Positions 1 through 10,599 of a DNA stretch of 64,000 bases are shown piece by piece (positions within the stretch are counted from its first letter, which is position 1; each line of letters starts with the position of its first letter). Below the pieces are notes generated by a model, which ran no database searches, was not told the origin of the DNA, and saw only the letters and a list, made by a program, of their open reading frames with translations. Source of the DNA: Cherax quadricarinatus (Eukaryota > Arthropoda > Malacostraca > Decapoda > Parastacidae); assembly GCF_038502225.1 (NCBI RefSeq), contig NC_091300.1, forward strand, positions 51,345,603-51,409,602, in the 5' to 3' direction. Made by a program: the position numbers and the translations under genes.

Positions 1-641
1 ATTTCCCGTCCCTGAAACCATGTTGGCTGCTGTTGATGAGATCATTCCTTTCTAGGTGTTCCACCACTCTTCTTATAATCTTCTCCACGATTTTGCATAC
101 TATACATGTCAGCGACACTGGTCTGTAGTTTAGTGCTTCATGTCTGTCTCCTTTTTTAAAGATTGAGACTACATTTGTGTCTTCCATGCCTCAGGCAATC
201 TCCCTGTTTGGATAGATGCATTGAATATTGTTGTTAGGGGTACACATAGTGCCTCTGCTCCCACTCTCAGGACCTATGGGGAGATGTTATCTGGCCCCAT
301 TGCCTTTGAGGTATCTTGCTCACTCAGAAGCCTCTTCACTTCTTCCTCGGTTGTGTGTACTGTGTCCAGCAATTGTTGGTGTACCCCACCTCTCCTTCTT
401 TCTTTAGCCCCTTCTGTCTCCTCTGTGAACACTTCTTTGAATCTCTTATTGAGTTCCTCACATACTTCACGGTCATTTCTTGTCTCTCCTTCCTTCCGTA
501 GCCTGATTACCTCGTCCTTGACTGTTGTTTTCCTCCTGACGTGGCTGTATAACAGTTTCGGGTCAGATTTGGCTTTAGCTGCTAAGTCGTTTTCACAGTG
601 TCGTTGGGCGTCCCTTCTTATCTGTGCATATTCGTTTCTGG

Positions 642-642
<1 letters not shown>
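1..642 (-). pseudogene. Fam-1 LINE (CR1/L2 group), 5'-truncated ORF2 fragment; runs off window start
   Basis: On the minus strand this encodes the part of the polyprotein between the endonuclease and the reverse transcriptase palm. It reads from RRKTTVKDEVIRLRKEG through TSKAMGPDNISP and on into the region before the YRPVSL block. It aligns throughout with the better copies at 10677-13865 and 15190-15790. Frame breaks separate the blocks (a frameshift after NISP near position 273), so it is not translatable. The copy is cut at its 5' end at about 640, where the coding sequence passes straight into (GT)n. Its 3' part lies outside the window. Family assignment is by internal comparison. Assignment to the CR1/L2 group rests on the RT motifs of the intact copy. 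Confidence 0.85.

Positions 643-717
<75 letters not shown>
643..717. repeat. (GT)n microsatellite
   Basis: About 37 GT dinucleotides join the truncated 5' end of one Fam-1 copy to the 3' tail of another. Reading frames through it (Thr-His or Cys-Val runs) are artefacts. Confidence 0.97.
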
Positions 718-720
<3 letters not shown>

Positions 721-772
721 CACCTAGATGAGGTTGCAGGGGTCGAGTTCTAGCTTCATTCTAGTCCCTGTG
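718..772 (-). mobile_element. Very short Fam-1 3' end (about 55 bp)
   Basis: The plus strand reads ACTCACCTAGATGAGG followed by TTGCAGGGGTCGAG, which is the last 40-55 bases of the Fam-1 3' untranslated region in reverse complement. A further GT run follows. It is an extremely 5'-truncated insertion with (CA)n on both sides. Confidence 0.7.
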
Positions 773-787
773 TGTGTGTTTGTGTGT

Positions 788-1703
<916 letters not shown>

Positions 1704-1754
<51 letters not shown>
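1704..1754. repeat. (TA)n microsatellite
   Basis: About 25 TA units lie immediately beyond the 3' tail of the RTE-type element. Confidence 0.97.
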
Positions 1755-1758
<4 letters not shown>

Positions 1759-4700
1759 TTTTTTTATTATCACACCGGCCGATTCCCACCAAGGCAGGGT
1801 GGCCCGAAAAAGAAAAACTTTCACCATCATTCACTCCATCACTGTCTTGCCAGAAGGGTGCTTTACACTACAGTTTTTAAACTGCAACATTAACACCCCT
1901 CCTTCAGAGTGCAGGCACTGTACTTCCCATCTCCAGGACTCAAGTCCGGCCTGCCGGTTTCCCTGAATCCCTTCATAAATGTTACTTTGCTCACACTCCA
2001 ACAGCACGTCAAGTATTAAAAACCATTTGTCTCCATTCACTCCTATCAAACACGCTCACGCATGCCTGCTGGAAGTCCAAGCCCCTCGCACACAAAACCT
2101 CCTTTACCCCCTCCCTCCAACCCTTCCTAGGCCGACCCCTACCCCGCCTTCCTTCCACTACAGACTGATACACTCTTGAAGTCATTCTGTTTCGCTCCAT
2201 TCTCTCTACATGTCCGAACCACCTCAACAACCCTTCCTCAGCCCTCTGGACAACAGTTTTGGTAATCCCGCACCTCCTCCTAACTTCCAAACTACGAATT
2301 CTCTGCATTATATTCACACCACACATTGCCCTCAGACATGACATCTCCACTGCCTCCAGCCTTCTCCTCGCTGCAACATTCATGACCCACGCTTCACACC
2401 CATATAAGAGCGTTGGTAAAACTATACTCTCATACATTCCCCTCTTTGCCTCCAAGGACAAAGTTCTTTGTCTCCACAGACTCCTAAGTGCACCACTCAC
2501 TCTTTTTCCCTCATCAATTCTATGATTCACCTCATCTTTCATAGACCCATCCGCTGACACGTCCACTCCCAAATATCTGAATACGTTCACCTCCTCCATA
2601 CTCTCTCCCTCCAATCTGATATTCAATCTTTCATCACCTAATCATTTTGTTATCCTCATAACCTTACTCTTTCCTGTATTCACCTTTAATTTTCTTCTTT
2701 TGCACACCCTACCAAATTCATCCACCAATCTCTGCAACTTCTCTTCAGAATCTCCCAAGAGCACAGTGTCATCAGCAAAGAGCAGCTGTGACAACTCCCA
2801 CTTTGTGTGTGATTCTTTATCTTTTAACTCCACGCCTCTTGCCAAGACCCTCGCATTTACTTCTCTTACAACCCCATCTATAAATATATTAAACAACCAC
2901 GGTGACATCACACATCCTTGTCTAAGGCCTACTTTTACTGGGAAAAAATTTCCCTCTTTCCTACATACTCTAACTTGAGCCTCACTATCCTCGTAAAAAC
3001 TCTTCACTGCTTTCAGTAACCTACCTCCTACACCATACACTTGCAACATCTGCCACATTGCCCCCCTATCCACCCTGTCATACGCCTTTTCCAAATCCAT
3101 AAATGCCACAAAGACCTCTTTAGCCTTATCTAAATACTGTTCACTTATATGTTTCACTGTAAACACCTGGTCCACACACCCCCTACCTTTCCTAAAGCCT
3201 CCTTGTTCATCTGCTATCCTATTCTCCGTCTTACTCTTAATTCTTTCAATTATAACTCTACCATACACTTTACCAGGTACACTCAACAGACTTATCCCCC
3301 TATAATTTTTGCACTCTCTTTTATCCCCTTTGCCTTTATACAAAGGAACTATGCATGCTCTCTGCCAATCCCTAGGTACCTTACCCTCTTCCATACATTT
3401 ATTAAATAATTGCACCAACCACTCCAAAACTATATGCCCACCTGCTTTTAACATTTCTATCTTTATCCCATCAATCCCGGCTGCCTTACCCCCTTTCATT
3501 TTACCTACTGCCTCACGAACTTCCCCCACACTCACAACTGGCTCTTCCTCACTCCTACAAGATGTTATTCTTCCTTGCCCTATACACGAAATCACAGCTT
3601 CCCTATCTTCATCAACATTTAACAAATCCTCTAAATATTCCTTCCATCTTCCCAATACCTCTAACTCTCCATTTAATAACTCTCCTCTCCTATTTTTAAC
3701 TGACAAATCCATTTGTTCTCTAGGCTTTCTTAACTTGTTAATCTCACTCCAAAACTTTTTCTTATTTTCAACAAAATTTGTTGATAACATCTCACCCACT
3801 CTCTCATTTGCTCTCTTTTTACATTGCTTCACCACTCTCTTAACTTCTCTCTTTTTCTCCATATACTCTTCCCTCCTTGCATCACTTCTACTTTGTAAAA
3901 ACTTCTCATATGCTAACTTTTTCTCCCTTACTACTCTCTTTACATCATCATTCCACCAATCGCTCCTCTTCCCTCCTGCACCCACTTTCCTGTAACCACA
4001 AACTTCTGCTGAACACTCTAACACTACATTTTTAAACCTACCCCATACCTCTTCGACCCCATTGCCTATGCTCTCATTAGCCCATCTATCCTCCAATAGC
4101 TGTTTATATCTTACCCTAACTGCCTCCTCTTTTAGTTTATAAACCTTCACCTCTCTCTTCCCTGATGCTTCTATTCTCCTTGTATCCCATCTACCTTTTA
4201 CTCTCAGTGTAGCTACAACTAGAAAGTGATCTGATATATCTGTGGCCCCTCTATAAACATGTACATCCTGAAGTCTACTCAACAGTCTTTTATCTACCAA
4301 TACATAATCCAACAAACTACTGTCATTTCGCCCTACATCATATCGTGTATACTTATTTATCCTCTTTTTCTTAAAATATGTATTACCTATAACTAAACCC
4401 CTTTCTATACAAAGTTCAATCAAAGGGCTCCCATTATCATTTACACCTGGCACCCCAAACTTACCTACCACACCCTCTCTAAAAGTTTCTCCTACTTTAG
4501 CATTCAAGTCCCCTACCACAATTACTCTCTCACTTGGTTCAAAGGCTCCTATACATTCACTTAACATCTCCCAAAATCTCTCTCTCTCCTCTGCATTCCT
4601 CTCTTCTCCAGGTGCATACACGCTTATTATGACCCACTTCTCGCATCCAACCTTTACTTTAATCCACATAATTCTTGAATTTACACATTCATATTCTCTT

Positions 4701-5130
4701 TTCTCCTTCCATAACTGATCATTTAACATTACTGCTACCCCTTCCTTTGCTCTAACTCTCTCAGATACTCCAGATTTAATCCCATTTATTTCCCCCCACT
4801 GAAACTCTCCTACCCCCTTCAGCTTTGTTTCGCTTAGGGCCAGGACATCCAACTTCTTTTCATTCATAACATCAGCAATCATCTGTTTCTTGTCATCCGC
4901 ACTACATCCACGCACATTTAAGCAACCCAGTTTTATAAAGTTTTTCTTCTTCTCTTTTTTAGTAATTGTATACAGGAGAAGGGGTTACTAGCCCATTGCT
5001 CCCGGCATTTTAGTCGCCTCATACGACACGCATGGCTTACGGAGGAAAGATTCTTTTCCACTTCCCCATGGACAATAGAAGAAATAAAAAAGAACAAGAG
5101 CTATTTAGAAAAAGGAGAAAAACCTAGATG
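1755..5130 (-). mobile_element. RTE-type LINE, near complete
   Basis: The element runs right to left. A 5' leader lies at about 4985-5130, a single endonuclease/RT frame at 4984-2009, and a 3' untranslated region of about 250 bp ends in TGTGATAATAAAAAAAAA (reverse complement at 1756-1775), after which (TA)n begins. The 3' part is recognisably shared with the truncated copy at 6961-7449, which supports the 3' boundary. The 5' boundary is uncertain; it probably lies near 5130, where a short TA run starts. No clear target duplication was found because both flanks are simple repeats. Confidence 0.8.
2009..4984 (-). pseudogene. RTE-type endonuclease/reverse transcriptase, one in-frame stop
   Basis: One frame is open from 4984 to 2009 (about 990 codons) apart from a TGA at 2644-2642, after MRITK. 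On either side the protein reads continuously, so this is a single nonsense change, not a boundary between genes. The N-terminal apurinic-type endonuclease starts at KLGCLNVRGC and has LSETKLKG, VVGDLNAKVG and SDHFLVV, which hold its catalytic Glu, Asp/Asn and Asp-His. The reverse transcriptase has FMDLEKAYDRV, GLRQGCVMSPWLF and the catalytic LLFADDTVLL. The C-terminal tail with LLRWFGHVERM and GRGRPRKGW is typical of RTE elements. No in-frame ATG precedes the endonuclease, so the natural start is unclear. It nicks target DNA and copies its own RNA during transposition; this copy should be inactive without readthrough. Confidence 0.88.
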
Positions 5131-5272
5131 TATGTATATATATATATGCATGTGCGTGTCTGTGAAGTGTGACCAAAGTGTAAGTAGGAGTAGCAAGATA
5201 TCCCTGTTATCTTAGCGTGTTTATGAGACAGAAAAAGAAACCAGCAATCCTACCATCATGCAAAACAGTTAC
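5131..5272. other. Short non-coding spacer
   Basis: A small TA run (5134-5147) and about 120 bp without coding signal lead into the hairpin. The segment CAGCAATCCTACCATCATG may be the outer part of the same repeat. Confidence 0.4.
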
Positions 5273-5357
5273 AGGTTTTTGTTTCACAGTCATCTGGCAG
5301 GACGGTAGTACTTCCCTGGGAAGTACTACCGTCCTGCCAGATGACTGTGAAACAAAA

Positions 5358-5360
<3 letters not shown>
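5273..5360. repeat. Near-perfect 88-bp snapback hairpin
   Basis: Arms 5273-5316 and 5318-5360 are reverse complements around a single T at 5317, with one base missing in an A run of the right arm. The stem includes CAGTCATCTGGCAGGACGG and ends in AGGTTTT/AAAACCT. It adjoins a (TA)n tract. It is probably a snapback derivative of a dispersed repeat. Confidence 0.9.

Positions 5361-5424
<64 letters not shown>
5360..5424. repeat. (TA)n microsatellite
   Basis: About 32 TA units lie directly after the hairpin. Confidence 0.97.
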
Positions 5425-5427
<3 letters not shown>

Positions 5428-5706
5428 CCCATAGGCTGAGAGACTCTGGGCTCATGGGGAAAGAGTGCATCTAAGTTCCTTAAGGAACTAGGCAAAAGAC
5501 TCATCAGGGTAACTAGGGATGCCAGAGCAGCTAGTTTTCTGTTCCAGCGACTCAGTGCTGCTGTTCAGATGGGTAATGCCTGCTGCATTTTGGGCTCTCG
5601 CCCCAGTTCTGAGGAGCTGGATGAAATTTTCGCATAAACATTGACAAACATGTAACAATATGTACTAGACATGTGTCTCTCACATCTCATGTACTGTATA
5701 TGCCAT

Positions 5707-5709
<3 letters not shown>
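5425..5709 (+). other. Unrecognised segment with a coherent 54-codon frame
   Basis: Between two (TA)n tracts, the frame from about 5473 to 5637 reads KFLKELGKRLIRVTRDAR, then FLFQRLSAAVQMGNACCI and EELDEIFA before a TAA. The composition is protein-like (amphipathic, no low complexity), unlike the neighbouring simple-sequence frames. I do not recognise it. It has no upstream ATG in frame and probably is the C-terminal remnant of a mobile-element protein. Confidence 0.35.

Positions 5710-5776
<67 letters not shown>
5710..5776. repeat. (TA)n microsatellite
   Basis: About 33 TA units lie directly against the left terminus of the inverted-repeat element at 5777. Confidence 0.97.
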
Positions 5777-5779
<3 letters not shown>

Positions 5780-6165
5780 GTGCCGAATATGTAAAACTGG
5801 ACAATTAGCAAGAACTCATTTAATATTAAGTCCTTTCTGAAATTTTGTTTTATACGTTTGAAGATATATTTTTTTTCATTAATGTTAATGTAAAAATTTT
5901 TAAATTTGCACCCAAAGAATCTTAGAAAACTTACCTAACCTTATTATAACAAGAACAATTTATTTTAGCCTAACCCAACTAAATATATTTTAGATCTGTT
6001 TACAGTAATTTAATACTAAACAAACACAGTGAAATATATTTTTTTCGTTAGGTTCAGAATGATTTTGGCGAAATTATTGCATACACAAATTTTCACTTGT
6101 CCTATATGGCAAGATGAGCGTTGCTATTTAAGCCAAGATCGCAAGTTCTGCCTATTCGGCACTAC
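5777..6165 (+). mobile_element. MITE-like element with GTCGTGCCGAAT terminal inverted repeats, copy 2
   Basis: It begins GTCGTGCCGAATATG and ends CCTATTCGGCACTAC, imperfect inverted repeats of about 13-15 bp. The 389-bp AT-rich interior is non-coding and is the fuller version of the copy at 788-1104, which is inverted relative to it. (TA)n flanks it on the left and ATATATAT on the right, consistent with insertion at TA. Confidence 0.78.
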
Positions 6166-6215
6166 ATATATATATGCAAACAATCGCAAACAGGCGATCT
6201 TAACTGTGCAAGAGA

Positions 6216-6556
6216 AGCCAGGGTAGGTGGAAATTTTTATCTCAAGTACTTTCACACTTCTCAGTGTGTCATCTGGAGCTATGCAATTTTGCAAGGCAGC
6301 AACTAAAGGAGTAAGGGGAAGTTTTGTCAGAGTAGCACAATGCCGGTCTGCCACCTCCTGCAGCCTGGTGGTGGTGCGGGGATGGCACCAACCATTGACA
6401 CTCATTCTGAGAGAGGCTGCAGGAGGTGACAGACCGGCATTGCGCTACTCTGAGAAAACTTCTCCTTCAGTTGCTGCCTTGCAACATTACATAGCTCCTG
6501 ATGACGCACTGAGAAGTGTGAAAGTACGTGAGCTAAAGATTTCCACCCCCGTGGCT
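6216..6556. repeat. Foldback element with 145-150 bp arms
   Basis: The left arm (6216-6366) begins AGCCAGGGTAGGTGGAAAT; the right arm (6414-6556) ends TTTCCACCCCCGTGGCT and is its imperfect reverse complement. Shared blocks include ACTTTCACACTTCTCAGTG and ATGCCGGTCTG. The spacer is about 47 bp. There is no coding capacity, and (CA)n/(TA)n follow on the right. Confidence 0.85.
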
Positions 6557-6561
6557 TGTCT

Positions 6562-6570
<9 letters not shown>

Positions 6571-6592
<22 letters not shown>

Positions 6593-6652
6593 CCACACAC
6601 ACACACGCAAAATGGTAACTAACACACACACACACACACACACTCATATACA

Positions 6653-6720
<68 letters not shown>
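6571..6720. repeat. (CA)n blocks followed by (TA)n
   Basis: CA runs at about 6571-6605 and 6624-6642, then about 30 TA units at 6656-6720. Confidence 0.95.
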
Positions 6721-6723
<3 letters not shown>

Positions 6724-6754
6724 AATAAGATCACAGTAAACAGGTGATATCAGA

Positions 6755-6878
6755 ATATGCAAAACAACCACTGTGAAAGAACAGTGAAATTCCAAGCGCT
6801 TTCGTGACTTCTCATTTTATCAATGTGAGAAGTCAAGAAAGCGCTTCGAATTTCACTATTTTTTCACAGAGGTTGTTT

Positions 6879-6885
<7 letters not shown>
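6755..6885. repeat. Foldback element with about 60-bp arms
   Basis: Arms 6755-6815 and 6823-6885 are reverse complements with a few mismatches. The ends are ATATGCAAAACAACC and GGTTGTTTTGCATAT, and the inner stem includes AAGCGCTTTC/GAAAGCGCTT. The loop is about 7 bases. The right end merges with (TA)n. Confidence 0.88.

Positions 6886-6960
<75 letters not shown>
6883..6960. repeat. (TA)n microsatellite
   Basis: About 38 TA units separate the foldback from the truncated 5' end of an RTE-type copy. Confidence 0.97.
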
Positions 6961-6965
<5 letters not shown>

Positions 6966-7449
6966 TGGAATGAGGAGAGGTTGCTAAAGTGGTTCGGACA
7001 CTTAGAGAGGCAGGAACAGAATATGACAACTTGGAGGGCGTATTAATCTGTATTGGATGGAAAACAAGGTCGACATCGTCCTAGGAAAGGTTTTACGGAG
7101 GGGCTAAAAGAGATCTTGTGTGCGAGGGGCCAAGACATACAGCAAACGTGTGTGAGCTTGTTTAATATGAGTGAATTGACGCAAGTGGTTGTTATGACTT
7201 GACGTTCTGCTGAAGTGTTATCAAGGTAGTATTTATATAGGGATTCAGCGAAACCGGTTTGCGAGACTTGAGTCCTGGAGTGGAATGTACAGTGCCTGCA
7301 CTCTAAAAGGGGGGTGGTGATATTTGCCGTTGTGAACCTTAGTATCGGTGAGCCACTGGCAAGACAACGATGGAGTGATGATGAAAGTGTTTCTTCTTTT
7401 TTTGATCAACCTGCCTTGGTGGGAGACTACTAGTGTGATAAAAAAAAAT
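6961..7449 (+). pseudogene. RTE-type LINE, 5'-truncated 3' end
   Basis: The translation begins EERLLKWFGHLERQEQN, followed by GRHRPRKGF and LKEILCARGQDIQQ. It matches the C-terminal tail of the RTE-type protein at 2009-4984 with an in-frame stop after WRAY. The 3' untranslated part also matches (CCAGGACTCAAGT region in inverted sense, then the ACCAAGGCAGG-type block) and ends in GTGTGATAAAAAAAAA at 7449. It is truncated so that only the last roughly 490 bp remain, and its 5' edge abuts (TA)n. Confidence 0.85.
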
Positions 7450-7948
7450 TTCAATGTATGGCAAAATAAGAATATATTCGGTATATAATTCGTTATTGAC
7501 AAAGATTAATATATCTTTTTACTACTTAAAGCTGAGATAGCCTAAATATTGATGGATGTATAACTTTAATCGATGAGCCATGTTGAGACGTCAAGGTGTA
7601 GCCCAGGGTGCTTGCCTTTGATCATGGCTTACTACCCAACACGAAACACAACATTATCATGCATCAAGGCTTTTGAAAACATTAAGATCCTTCTTACTGT
7701 TGGAGAGATATTAGTTACAATGCAGATACGTATTACGATCATTTCTCTGAGTACAGTGTTTACTGGAGAGCGTAAAACAAGATGTTTGACACGTATTCCA
7801 AATAATGATTTAAAATACACTAAAGAGCTTCGGAGTTTATCAGATGTATATCATTATGCAGTTTCGTGTGTCATGACCTCCAGTATAGTTGGCATGTGAA
7901 AAATTTTAAGTGACTGCAAAACCTGACCTTGAATGGGTAATACCTGAC
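7450..7948. other. No recognisable feature
   Basis: AT-rich sequence without convincing coding frame, repeat or RNA signal. Confidence 0.5.
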
Positions 7949-8618
7949 ATCAGGTATTTTGATAAATTAGACACATGTGCAACTCTTGGGTATCTTTATT
8001 GAGGAAACGTTTCGCCACACAGTGGCTTCATCAGTCCATACAAAGGAGAATCTTGAAGAACAGGAGGAGAATGAGGTAATCAGTCCCTCAACCTTGAGTC
8101 GATGTCGTCAGTCCATCAATCTTTAATAGAATACGGCATACGTGCTGAGAAGGAGCTTATAAACCGTTGGCAGGAGAGGTGCAGCAGTCATAGGTCGTGT
8201 AACATTTGTTCGATGTTGAAGTAGGTCATGCCCAAGAATTAGGCAAGCGAAGAATTCTTGGGATCTTAATACTTGGGAATTCTTCGCTTGCCTAATTCTT
8301 GGGCATGACCTACTTCAACATTGAACAAATGTTACACGACCTATGACTGCTGCACCTCTCCTACCAACGGTTTATAAGCTCCTTCTCAGCACGTATGCCG
8401 TATTCTATTCAAGATTGATGGACTGACCACATCGACTCAAGGTTGAGGGACTGATTACCTCATTCTCCTCCTGTTCTTCAAGATTCTCCTTTGTATGGAC
8501 TGATGAAGCCACTGTGTGGCGAAACGTTTCCTCAATAAAGATACCCAAGAGTTGCACATGTGTCTAATTTATCAACATGTCGGTTCTCTGAACCATTCAT
8601 CTACAAATCAGGTATTTT
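7949..8618 (+). mobile_element. Snapback retroposon, family S1, copy 1, with 12-bp target duplication
   Basis: ATCAGGTATTTT at 7949-7960 is repeated exactly at 8607-8618 and bounds the element 7961-8606. The interior is a long inverted repeat: the left arm (7961 to about 8257) and right arm (about 8277-8578) are nearly perfect complements over roughly 300 bases. The two arms meet at GCGAAGAATTC/GAATTCTTCGC. After the right arm comes an unpaired tail that ends in the small hairpin GGTTCTCTGAACC and then CATTCATCTACAA. AATAAAG occurs at about 8534 near the outer end of the right arm. It has no coding capacity. The variable-length target duplication and asymmetric tail indicate mobilisation by a LINE-type reverse transcriptase; this is inference. 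Confidence 0.85.
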
Positions 8619-9374
8619 CTCGGACGCGAGCTATCGTAATAAAATTAAATTGTCATTCAGTTAAATTAAAATATAGTATTGATACAATAAGATTTGATTC
8701 AACAATCTGTGTCTTTATGTAATCATGATGAGAGAGAGAAAGAAAAAAAATAGAAATCTATATTCAGTTGTGGTGTACTATATCGAACATTAGTGTTTCT
8801 GATATTATCGGCTCTGCCAAACGTACACAAACTTACTATTGACCGTAATATTAACCCAGATCTTCAGCATCTCTTGGTGATCTTCCTAAACTTACTCCGC
8901 TTCAGTGAGGAATTATAAAACTTAGACATTTCGGTAATCGAAAATTCGGCGAGTAAATATCTGAATTCGCTTTCTTGAGAACTTTACCGTACCACTGAAG
9001 TTTGATGGAGTGTGATGGATTTCCATTAAAGTGTATGAGGAGAGAGCGCGAGGAAAGGATGGAGATAAAAAGGATAAAAGAAGGAAGAGGGGAAAATGAG
9101 AAGAATCACATAAAAAAAGAGATGGATGAAGTGTAGGAGAGAAGAGAAAAGAAAGGAGCGAAGGGAAGAAAAAGGAAGGAAATCGAACCTTAGGGAGGTT
9201 ACTCATCGCTTCAATACACTGCCCTCACTAGTGTCGCGAGTTCCGAAAGAAATTTATGTCTTGTGGAAGCTGGAGTTTCCGGTGTAATATTTTGGTTTTG
9301 AGGGCGTCTAGATGGAGACGTTAGTAGTGAAAGGAAGGAGGGAGGCAGAGGCAAAGTGTAGTATTGACACTAGA

Positions 9375-9415
<41 letters not shown>

Positions 9416-9744
9416 CCTTCAGAGGGTTAATAACACAGGATATGGGAAGAAAGCTAAGTAACGTGGCATATTTCCCTTGGTGTCCTTCGATCCTCCTATA
9501 TGAAATGACCCCACAATAGCTAACATGGGCAGAAGGCATTAGAATATTTGCTTATACGTCTCAGCCTGAGATTGGTCCTGTCAGTTATGAGATGAGCACT
9601 CTGCTATTGATGACGACTAGAGTCGAACCATATTGCTTTACCTGGAAAAGTACTTATAACCGGTTTCGTGAATAACTGCTAGAATTCCTGAGAACTAGTT
9701 TCAGAATTACAAAACGCGTCTGTGTTGCAGAGGTTATTAGTTTG
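8619..9744. other. No gene; purine-rich tract and poly(T)
   Basis: A GA-rich stretch lies at about 9030-9185 and a run of about 38 T at 9378-9415. The poly(T) could be the reverse of a retroposon poly(A) tail, but no target duplication or body could be identified. Otherwise nothing recognisable. Confidence 0.5.
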
Positions 9745-10150
9745 ATGTGCTCCACAGACTATATTATTCTCGGTTCTATGCTCAACTCGAGATTCTCCTT
9801 CTTAAGTGAGGTTTGAAGCCCTTCTCGCACTAAGCCTGAAATAAATTTATGTTCTTTGTCTCTCCCGAATTTCCACAAGCATTCTCTATCTGCGTTTAAA
9901 TTCCAATAATTTTTTAAATCAGTTTTCAGCATTTTCGTGGCCACTCTTGATTTTATTCTCTTCACTAGTTTCACTTCTGGAAACAGTGAGATATCAGACA
10001 CCATCTCTCTCGGAATGTGTATTCATTCACAATAGAAACAGTACCAGTATTAGCAATGATCCTTGTGGAATTCTACATAACACACTTGCCAGTCCAGTGC
10101 CTCTTGATGGGCATAGACTAAACCTGAGTAGAGTTTCAGCCGTCTTGTTA
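9745..10150 (-). pseudogene. Old, highly diverged Fam-1 RT fragment
   Basis: On the minus strand the segment reads DISLFPEVKLVKRIKSR and continues to REGLQTSLKKENLELSI. This aligns with the intact family's VSLFADDVKLMRRIKSD and RLQTSLREKDLGVTI. The catalytic FADD is replaced by FPEV, so the polymerase site is destroyed. Upstream, around 10030-10075, the sequence still follows the block encoding 'GSVLGPVLFLIYVNDM' (plus strand TGATCCTTGTGGAATTC). Divergence is far greater than in other copies, indicating an older insertion. Confidence 0.65.
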
Positions 10151-10189
10151 AAGTTTGCCCAATATATTTTCCAAATTATGTTGGGTATG

Positions 10190-10505
10190 AAAAATCGATT
10201 GCAAAAAGGATAATGAAATTTTCATAAGGGTCTCCAGGGAGCAACAAAGAAACCCACAGAGCCTATGAAAGTCACATATTCCCATTCTAGGGCCCTTTTA
10301 GAGAATTCTATGGCTTTAGCTTATGACTCCCATTTCTTCTTCTCTGCCTCCATCATCAACATTCTCAGAGAAAACTCTACCTGCATCCTCCTCTTCATTT
10401 TTGGAGAAAACTCGCCTAGTTTGCCCTCCAACTCTTGTTCCATCCTTTTGCTTCCCTTCCATTCTTGGATTTCCCATCTGAGCCACAATTGTTTTTTATG
10501 GGTTA
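10190..10505 (-). pseudogene. Fam-1 5' region (ORF1-like) fragment
   Basis: The minus-strand frame contains RMEQELEGKLGEFSPKMK, matching RMEQEWERKLGELSVKLK of the Fam-1 5' region at 21780-21905 and RMEREWERKLGELSEK at 17770-17830. In the complete family this charged, coiled-coil-like segment precedes the endonuclease. Here it stands alone, with its left side merging into unrecognised sequence and its right side reaching (GT)n. Confidence 0.65.
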
Positions 10506-10515
10506 GATGTTGTAA

Positions 10516-10556
10516 TGTGTGTATGTACTGTTTGTGTGTGCATGTGTGTGTGTGCA

Positions 10557-10596
<40 letters not shown>
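10516..10596. repeat. (GT)n-rich tract
   Basis: Interrupted GT repeat forming the (CA)n tail beyond the 3' end of the next Fam-1 copy. Confidence 0.93.

Positions 10597-10599
<3 letters not shown>

Noticed and set aside
3309..3995. 228-codon plus-strand frame
   Set aside because: Antisense of the RTE-type protein, which has the conserved motifs.
7961..8606. Ordinary foldback DNA transposon
   Set aside because: Ends are asymmetric, and target duplications in the family vary between 12 and 18 bp, which does not fit a fixed-length transposase cut.
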